Assembly: GCF_037482405.1 (NCBI RefSeq)
Contig: NZ_JBBHZZ010000004.1
Span: 321,636-385,635 of the forward strand
Direction of reading: 5' to 3'
Length of the DNA stretch: 64,000 nucleotides
DNA from: Pseudokineococcus marinus
GTDB taxonomy: Bacteria > Actinomycetota > Actinomycetes > Actinomycetales > Quadrisphaeraceae
Made by a program: the position numbers and the translations under genes. Shown here in pieces: positions 59,288 through 64,000 of the stretch (the first letter of the stretch is position 1; each line of letters starts with the position of its first letter). The notes under the pieces were generated by a model. The model was not told the DNA's origin. It ran no database searches and worked only from the letters and a program-made list of their open reading frames with translations.

Positions 59288-60069
59288 CGCGCGCTCCCCT
59301 CGGAGCGTGGCGGACGACGTCGGCCCGGCAGGCACAGCCCGACGACGAGCGCGACGGCCCCGACGCCGAGCACGGGCAGCCCGCCGGGCAGCAGCGGGGT
59401 GAGGACGAGCGCCAGCGCGCCGGCGCCGAGGGCGAGCCCCACGTCACCGCGGCCGCGCAGCAGCGGCAGGAGGAGGGCGACGAAGGCCGCCGGGGCCGCG
59501 ACGTCCAGCCCGAGCGCGGTGGGGTCGCCGAGTGCGTCCGCGCCGAGCGCTCCGGCGAGCGTGGCGGCGTTCCAGAACGTGAAGACGGCGACGCCCGTGG
59601 CCCAGAACGCCCAGCGGGCCGTGCCCGGGTCACGGCGGCCGAGCGCCATCGCGGCTGACTCGTCGATCGTCAGGTGCGCGGCGAGGAGCCGCAGCGGGCC
59701 GCGCACCCGCAGCAGTGACGCGAGCCGCAGCCCGTAGAGGCCGTTGCGGGTGCCGAGCAGGGTCGCCGTCGCCGCGGCCCCCAGCGCCGAGCCTCCGGCC
59801 CCGAGCACGCCGACGAGCGCGAACTGGCTGGCGCCCGTGAACATCAGCGCCGAGAGCGCCACGGCCTGCCCGGCGGACAGGCCCGCCGCTACCGCGAGGG
59901 CGCCGAAGGAGACGCCGTAGGCGCCCGTCGCGAGGCCGACACCCAGGGCGTCGCGGACGACGCCGCGGGGTGGGCCGGCCGCCTCGCCGGTGGCCGTGCC
60001 CGCACCCCGGGGGACGCCGTCCGCCGGCTCAGGGGCGCCGACCGCTCCGCGCGTCTGCTCGTCGGTCAC
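59284..60069 (-). CDS. azlC: AzlC family ABC-independent amino acid exporter subunit
   Basis: This is a 261-aa membrane protein with about five to seven transmembrane segments. Family motifs are GAYGVSFGALAVAAGLS, LMFTGASQFALVGVL and LGTRNGLYGLRLA. The GTG start gives a 35-residue cytoplasmic leader. Together with AzlD it exports branched-chain amino acids or analogues in other bacteria; the substrate here is inferred from family only. Confidence 0.94.
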   Translation of the reverse strand: MTDEQTRGAVGAPEPADGVPRGAGTATGEAAGPPRGVVRDALGVGLATGAYGVSFGALAVAAGLSAGQAVALSALMFTGASQFALVGVLGAGGSALGAAATATLLGTRNGLYGLRLASLLRVRGPLRLLAAHLTIDESAAMALGRRDPGTARWAFWATGVAVFTFWNAATLAGALGADALGDPTALGLDVAAPAAFVALLLPLLRGRGDVGLALGAGALALVLTPLLPGGLPVLGVGAVALVVGLCLPGRRRPPRSEGSAR

Positions 60070-60181
60070 CCGCGCACCGTAGGGCGGCGCGGCGGTGCCC
60101 CGAGGAGGGCTCCGCGCCGGCCCGCGCCGTCCGTGGTCCCCGCCGGTGGGCGCAGGACCACGGACGACGGCGCGGTCGGCG

Positions 60182-61064
60182 TCAGCGCGCCGGGATGGAC
60201 AGCGTCAGCGCGTAGCCGGTCGGGCCGGCGTCGCTCTGCACGTCGAGGGAGTACGTGCCCGAGGAGGGCAGCCGGACCGTGGCGCTCGACTGGTCCTGCG
60301 TCATCCCCGTGTGCAGCGGGGAGCCGTCGGGCGCGACGAGCGACCACGTGGCCNCCGGCGTCGCTCTGCACGTCGAGGGAGTACGTGCCCGAGGAGGGCA
60401 GCCGGACCGTGGCGCTCGACTGGTCCTGCGTCATCCCCGTGTGCAGCGGGGAGCCGTCGGGCGCGACGAGCGACCACGTGGCCCCACCCGTGTCGCTGGA
60501 GAAGCGCACGGTCGCCTCCTGGCCGGCGCGGGCCCCGAAGGAGTAGGCGTCGAGCTCCCCCTGCGAGGGGGAGACAGCGCCCCGGACGGTGCGCGAGGTG
60601 CCACCGGGAGCGAAGCGGATCGGCTGGGGGATCGTCAGGTCGAGCTCGTAGCTGCCGGCCGTGGCGCTGTGGACGTCGAGGACGTAGTCGCCCGTGCGCG
60701 GCAGGGCGACGGTCGCGTCCTCCTGCTGCTCGGTGGCGCCCGTGTGCAGGGGGCTGCCGTCGGGGCCGACGAGCGTCCAGTAGCTGTCCGCCGGGCCCTC
60801 GAAGTGGACGACGGCCGCCTGGCCGGCGCGGGCGCCGAAGACGTGCGCGTCCTCGCCGCCGGCGGCGACCTGGCCCGTCACGGGGGCGCTCGTCGCGCCG
60901 GCGGAGAAGGCGACCCGCGACGGCCCGCTCGCGGCCTGGGCCGCGGCGGTGGTGCCGCCGAGGGCGGCGAGGGCGACGGCGACCGCGGCGACGGTGCGAC
61001 GACCGGCGCGGTGACGGACGGGGGTGGCGGGCTTCTGGGTGGTGGGCTCCTGGGTGGTGCGCAT
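60182..61064 (-). CDS. Secreted protein with two PPC-like repeats, frame broken by an assembly N
   Basis: The ATG at 61064 has GGAGGT upstream and opens into a signal peptide (Ala-rich, cleavage near residue 45). Two repeats of about 100 aa follow, each with a PDGSPLHTG turn and a YxLDV strand, like bacterial pre-peptidase C-terminal domains. The frame is interrupted by the N at 60354 and a 129-bp duplication. Removing 130 bp leaves 753 nt, exactly 251 codons, with an intact end TGYALTLSIPAR before TGA. That end mirrors the paralogue at 61289 (IPYALTLTIR). The real gene is therefore probably an intact 250-aa gene. Function is unknown; PPC domains often assist folding or surface binding. Confidence 0.8.
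60225..60483. repeat. 129-bp exact duplication around a single N
   Basis: 60225-60353 and 60355-60483 are identical, separated by one N at 60354. The arrangement is what remains when two contigs with an unmerged overlap are joined by a placeholder base. Confidence 0.95.
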
Positions 61065-61129
61065 GGGGGTGACCTCCGGTCGAGCACCTCCCCGGCGGGG
61101 AGGGAGCCGCTGTCTGCGACCCGCTCTCG

Positions 61130-61135
61130 ACGCTA
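61130..61135 (-). promoter_or_regulatory. Putative -10 (TAGCGT) of the PPC-like gene
   Basis: The minus strand reads CCTAGCGTCG, with the -10 hexamer TAGCGT at 61135-61130. The start would give a leader of about 60 nt that contains the RBS. No clear -35 is seen. Confidence 0.4.
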
Positions 61136-61275
61136 GGCAGCGCGTGCGGCGGGGCCGTGGCGCCCGCGTCCCCGTCCGGGCACGTGGTGTCACCACTTCG
61201 ACACACGCGCAGGACGTCTCGGGACGGACGGCGCGGAGCGGGCGCAGCACGGAGGCAGGGCGTCGGGGGCGGTCC

Positions 61276-61281
61276 TATCGT
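61276..61281 (+). promoter_or_regulatory. Putative -10 (TATCGT), leaderless start
   Basis: CCTATCGTCC places TATCGT 7 nt before the ATG at 61289, which has no RBS. The transcript would start at or beside the ATG. Confidence 0.5.
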
Positions 61282-61288
61282 CCGGAAC

Positions 61289-62080
61289 ATGCGCCGCTCC
61301 CGCTCCCGCGCCCTGCCGGTCCTCGCCGTGACGGCGGCCCTCGCGCTCGCCGGCTGCTCCTTCCAGGGCGGCGTCGACGAGGACGACTCCGGGCCGACGC
61401 CGGCGACGAGCGCGACGACGGCGCCCGCCGACCCCTCGCCCAGCGGGACGCCCAGCACGGCCCCCACGGACGACGCCACCCCGCAGTCCGCGACGACCAG
61501 CCCCGACGCGTCCGCCTCGGCGCCGTCCGAGACGACACCCTCCGGCACCGACGAGCCGGCGGCGGGGGGCTCCGGCTCCTCGGACGGCTCCGCCTCGAGC
61601 GGGTCCGGCTCGGACGCCGGGTCCGACGGGGCGTCCGGAGGAGCCGCGCCCGCCCCGACGGCCACGAGCGGTGGTGCAGACGCCGGCGCGGGCGCGGGCG
61701 GCGGCTCGGCCAGCGGTGACGGCTCGGCGAGCGGAGGTTCCGCTGGGGCGGCCGGTGGCGGCTCGAGCAGCGACGGACTGCAGGAGATCCGCTTCCCGGC
61801 CGGGCAGACGTCGACGACCGTCCGCGGCCAGGCGCCGGCCCGCCAGGGACCGCAGTACGTCTTCGCCGCGTCGGCGGGCCAGGAGGCGTCCGTCAGCATC
61901 ACCTCGGACGGCGACGCGGTGGGCTTCGACCTCGTCGCGCCCGACGGCACCCCGCTGAAGACGACGATGAGCAGCGCCACGAGCGGCTCGTGGACCCTGC
62001 CGGCGGACGGCGACTACGTCGTCGGCCTCGCCACTGCCGATGCCGGTATCCCCTACGCGCTGACGCTGACGATCCGGTGA
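61289..62080 (+). CDS. Lipoprotein with low-complexity linker and PPC-like domain
   Basis: This is a 263-aa protein. The signal ends in the lipobox LAGC (about residue 21). Residues about 25-165 are a Ser/Thr/Gly/Ala/Pro-rich linker with many Asp residues, which could span the cell wall. The C-terminal 95 residues form one PPC-like domain (LVAPDGTPLKT, WTLPADGDYVVGLAT) paralogous to the repeats of the divergent gene at 60182. It lies 25 bp before the two-component system and may be its sensor accessory or a co-regulated surface protein. Confidence 0.83.
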   Translation: MRRSRSRALPVLAVTAALALAGCSFQGGVDEDDSGPTPATSATTAPADPSPSGTPSTAPTDDATPQSATTSPDASASAPSETTPSGTDEPAAGGSGSSDGSASSGSGSDAGSDGASGGAAPAPTATSGGADAGAGAGGGSASGDGSASGGSAGAAGGGSSSDGLQEIRFPAGQTSTTVRGQAPARQGPQYVFAASAGQEASVSITSDGDAVGFDLVAPDGTPLKTTMSSATSGSWTLPADGDYVVGLATADAGIPYALTLTIR

Positions 62081-62105
62081 GGGACGATCCGGTGAGGCGG
62101 GGGCG

Positions 62106-62846
62106 ATGACGACGGTGCTGCTCGCGGACGACGAGGACGCGATCACCGACAACCTGGCGCCGTTCCTGCGGCGCAGCGGGCTGGAGGTCGTCGTCGCCCG
62201 GGACGGCGAGGAAGCGCTGCGGCGGGTGGGGACGTCGTCGCCCGACCTCCTCGTCCTCGACGTGCTCATGCCCGGGCTGGACGGGCGCGAGGTCCTCCGG
62301 CGGGTGCGGCGCGAGCACGCGGACCTGCCGATCATCCTGCTGACGCAGGTGGGCGAGTCCGCGGAGCGGGCGATGGCGCTCGAGGAGGGCGCCGACGACT
62401 ACCTCAACAAGCCCTTCGACCCCCACGAGCTCGTGGCACGCATCCGCGCCGTGCTGCGCCGAGGCGGCTCCGGCGGCGGAGCCCCGCTCGCCGCGGCGCA
62501 CCGCCTGCGCAGCGGCGACGTCGTCCTCGACCGCGTGTCGGGGCGGGTGACCCGCGCCGGCGCCGAGGTCGTCCTCACCCCCCGCGCGACGTCGCTGCTC
62601 TCCTACCTCATGACCCACCCCGACGAGCTGATGACGCGGGAGCGGCTCCTCGAGGCCGTCTGGGGCTGGACGTACCAGACGAGCACGCGCACGGTCGACA
62701 CCCGCGTGGCCGAGCTCCGTCGCGTGCTCGAAGGGCCGCCCCCGGGCGTCGCGCCCGCGGGGGCGCGCGACGGGGAGGCGGCGTCCCTCATCACGACGGT
62801 GCCCGGCATCGGCTACCGCTTCAGCGCCCGCGTGACGACGGCGTGA
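62106..62846 (+). CDS. OmpR/PhoB family response regulator
   Basis: This is a 246-aa DNA-binding regulator. The receiver domain has the acidic pair in LLADDEDA, the phosphoacceptor D52 in LLVLDVLMPGLDG and the Lys in YLNKPFD. The C-terminal winged helix (about 135-240) has LTPRATSLLSYLMTHPDEL and TVDTRVAELRRVLE. Its stop overlaps the kinase start (GTGA), a classical two-component operon. Confidence 0.95.
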   Translation: MTTVLLADDEDAITDNLAPFLRRSGLEVVVARDGEEALRRVGTSSPDLLVLDVLMPGLDGREVLRRVRREHADLPIILLTQVGESAERAMALEEGADDYLNKPFDPHELVARIRAVLRRGGSGGGAPLAAAHRLRSGDVVLDRVSGRVTRAGAEVVLTPRATSLLSYLMTHPDELMTRERLLEAVWGWTYQTSTRTVDTRVAELRRVLEGPPPGVAPAGARDGEAASLITTVPGIGYRFSARVTTA

Positions 62847-63808
62847 CGCGACGCCGCACCCGGGCGCTCCTCGCCCTCGCGCTGGCGCCCCTCGCGCTGG
62901 GTGCCGTCGTCCGACTTCTGACCGCCGTGGGCACGGTGCCCGACGAGCGCCTGGACGTCAGCGCTCTCGCGGGGGACTGGGTCCTGGCTCTGGGCGCTCT
63001 GGTGTCGGTGCTGGCCGTCCTCGCCGTCCTGCTCGGGCGCGGCGCCGCGGCCCGTGTGCACCGGGAGGCCGACGCCCGCGTCGCGGCGGCGGAGGAGGCG
63101 GCCGCGGAGGGCCGACGCCTGCTGCTGTCCCGGCTGGACCACGAGCTGAAGAACCCGCTGATGGCGATGCGCGCCGCGGTGGCCAACGTGGCCGCCGACG
63201 ACGCCGTCACCGCCGACCCGGGGACGGGCGCGGGGCTGCGGAGCATCGACCAGCAGGTCGTGCGCCTGAGCCGCCTCACCGCGGACCTGCGGAAGATCGC
63301 CGACGTCGAGCTCCGGGGCGTCGACCGACGACCCGTCGACCTCGCGGCCGTCCTGCTCGACGCCGTCGAGGCGGTGCGCGACCAGGGCGGCGCCGAAGGG
63401 CGTGACGTGCGCGTGAGCCTCCCCCGGGCGCCGTGGCCGCTGCCGGCGGTGGACGGCGACGAGGACCTCCTCGGGCTCGCCGTGGCGAACCTCGTCGACA
63501 ACGCGGTGAAGTACACGCCGGCGGGCGGGACGATCGAGGTCCGCGCGCGCGACCAGGCGGGGCGCGTGCTCGTCGAGGTGGCCGACACGGGTCCCGGGAT
63601 CGCCGCAGAGGACCTGCCCCACGTGTGGGAGGAGCTGTTCCGCAGCCCCGCCGTGCGCGGGGTGCCGGGGAGCGGGCTCGGACTGCCCCTGGTCCGCGCC
63701 GTCGCGGAGGCCCACGGAGGGACGGCGACCGCCGAGAGCCGCGTCGGTCGCGGCACCGTGGTGCGGCTCGACCTCCCGAGCAGCCGGGCCGAGACGACGG
63801 CGTCCTGA
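62843..63808 (+). CDS. Sensor histidine kinase
   Basis: This is a 321-aa membrane kinase. Two transmembrane segments (about 5-28 and 43-66) leave only a short external loop of about 15 residues. The dimerisation domain carries the phosphoacceptor H100 in LSRLDHELKNPL. The ATPase domain shows the N-box VANLVDNAVKYT, G1 VADTGPGIA and G2 GVPGSGLGLPLV. The minimal external loop suggests membrane or accessory-protein sensing, possibly through the lipoprotein encoded just upstream. Confidence 0.94.
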   Translation: MTRRRTRALLALALAPLALGAVVRLLTAVGTVPDERLDVSALAGDWVLALGALVSVLAVLAVLLGRGAAARVHREADARVAAAEEAAAEGRRLLLSRLDHELKNPLMAMRAAVANVAADDAVTADPGTGAGLRSIDQQVVRLSRLTADLRKIADVELRGVDRRPVDLAAVLLDAVEAVRDQGGAEGRDVRVSLPRAPWPLPAVDGDEDLLGLAVANLVDNAVKYTPAGGTIEVRARDQAGRVLVEVADTGPGIAAEDLPHVWEELFRSPAVRGVPGSGLGLPLVRAVAEAHGGTATAESRVGRGTVVRLDLPSSRAETTAS

Positions 63809-63824
63809 CCCAGCGGGGTCCTCA

Positions 63825-63846
63825 GTCGGCAGGCGCCTGAGCCGAC
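63825..63846 (+). terminator. Possible weak terminator after the histidine kinase gene
   Basis: GTCGGC (63825-63830) and GCCGAC (63841-63846) flank a palindromic AGGCGCCT core, 16 bp after the kinase stop. The stem is short and no U-tract follows, so this is tentative. Confidence 0.35.
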
Positions 63847-63915
63847 GGCACCCTCGCCTCCACTGACACCAGGCCCCGCCGAGCACTGCCGGTCGATCTG
63901 GATCTGGACATGCGA

Positions 63916-63947
63916 AAGGGCCACCCCCCACAAGGGGGGTGGCCCTT
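63916..63947 (-). terminator. rRNA operon terminator
   Basis: AAGGGCCACCCCCC (63916-63929) and GGGGGGTGGCCCTT (63934-63947) are perfect 14-bp arms with an ACAA loop. It begins 10 bp beyond the 5S rRNA 3' end on the minus strand, and its A-run side gives a short U-tract. This is a typical rrn terminator. Confidence 0.92.
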
Positions 63948-63957
63948 CCTAAGTGAA

Positions 63958-64000
63958 GTCCGGCGGCGACCTACTCTCCCACGCAGTCCCCCACGCAGTA
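63958..64000 (-). rRNA. rrf: 5S ribosomal RNA, 3' end (partial)
   Basis: The minus strand ends with the conserved GTGGGAGAGTAGGTCGCCGC and closing GGAC of actinobacterial 5S rRNA. The gene runs off the right edge of the window. The 16S and 23S genes are expected beyond it. Confidence 0.92.

Noticed and set aside
60182..60480. Genuine pseudogenisation by tandem duplication
   Set aside because: The single N at the junction, the exact identity and the restored frame after collapse point to an assembly join.

Overview
The window is very GC-rich (about three quarters G+C by eye, with third codon positions almost always G or C). It has frequent GTG starts, many ATGA/GTGA start-stop overlaps, Tat and lipoprotein signals, and ABC importers that lack their own ATPase. 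This points to a free-living Actinomycetota, probably Micrococcales or Kineosporiales; the genus cannot be fixed from the sequence alone. The right edge enters the 3' end of an rRNA operon (5S rRNA, minus strand).

Layout. 1-9.8 kb: amino-sugar/oligosaccharide locus (partial secreted protein, ROK kinase, divergent ROK repressor, CUT1 ABC importer, cytoplasmic GH20 hexosaminidase, Tat-exported toroid protein). 9.8-21.5 kb: second glycan locus (AraC regulator; DUF5107-TPR protein, second CUT1 importer, aldose-epimerase-like protein, GH2 hydrolase). Both importers lack an ATPase gene and probably share one encoded elsewhere. 21.5-28.7 kb: zinc alcohol dehydrogenase, a hypothetical gene, an RpiR regulator, and a beta-hydroxyacid dehydrogenase / aldehyde dehydrogenase / DUF3100-like membrane pair operon. 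28.8-34.8 kb: visibly lower-GC accessory island with a DUF7002-like protein, an OGG-fold protein, a DUF2075 helicase, an EVE-HNH nuclease and orphan ORFs; this is the best candidate for an undescribed defence-type locus. 35.0-42.3 kb: dipeptide-type ABC importer with a fused double ATPase and an unexported gamma-glutamyltransferase. 42.3-44.3 kb: SDR gene and divergent TetR regulator around a perfect operator, then a truncated HepT toxin. 44.4-50.3 kb: FrcRBCAK-like sugar operon (ROK regulator, binding protein, permease, ATPase, tagatose/psicose-3-epimerase-like isomerase, kinase). 50.3-56.7 kb: secreted alpha-amylase with tandem X25 domains, and a large secreted M11-like metallopeptidase. 56.8-60.1 kb: SDR gene, DUF559 nuclease-like protein, AzlCD. 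60.2-63.8 kb: two paralogous secreted PPC-like proteins and a two-component system, then the rRNA operon.

Two features are not explained by gene content. (1) A 95-bp element occurs three times (44300, 57773, 58852). Each copy has four 13-mers (CGAGTCCGACGTC or its complement) with identical 19/44/19 spacing, forming a long interrupted stem-loop; two copies bracket the DUF559 gene. (2) A 129-bp exact duplication flanks a single N at 60354. It breaks a gene whose frame becomes intact (250 aa) if one copy is collapsed, so it looks like an unmerged contig overlap rather than biology.
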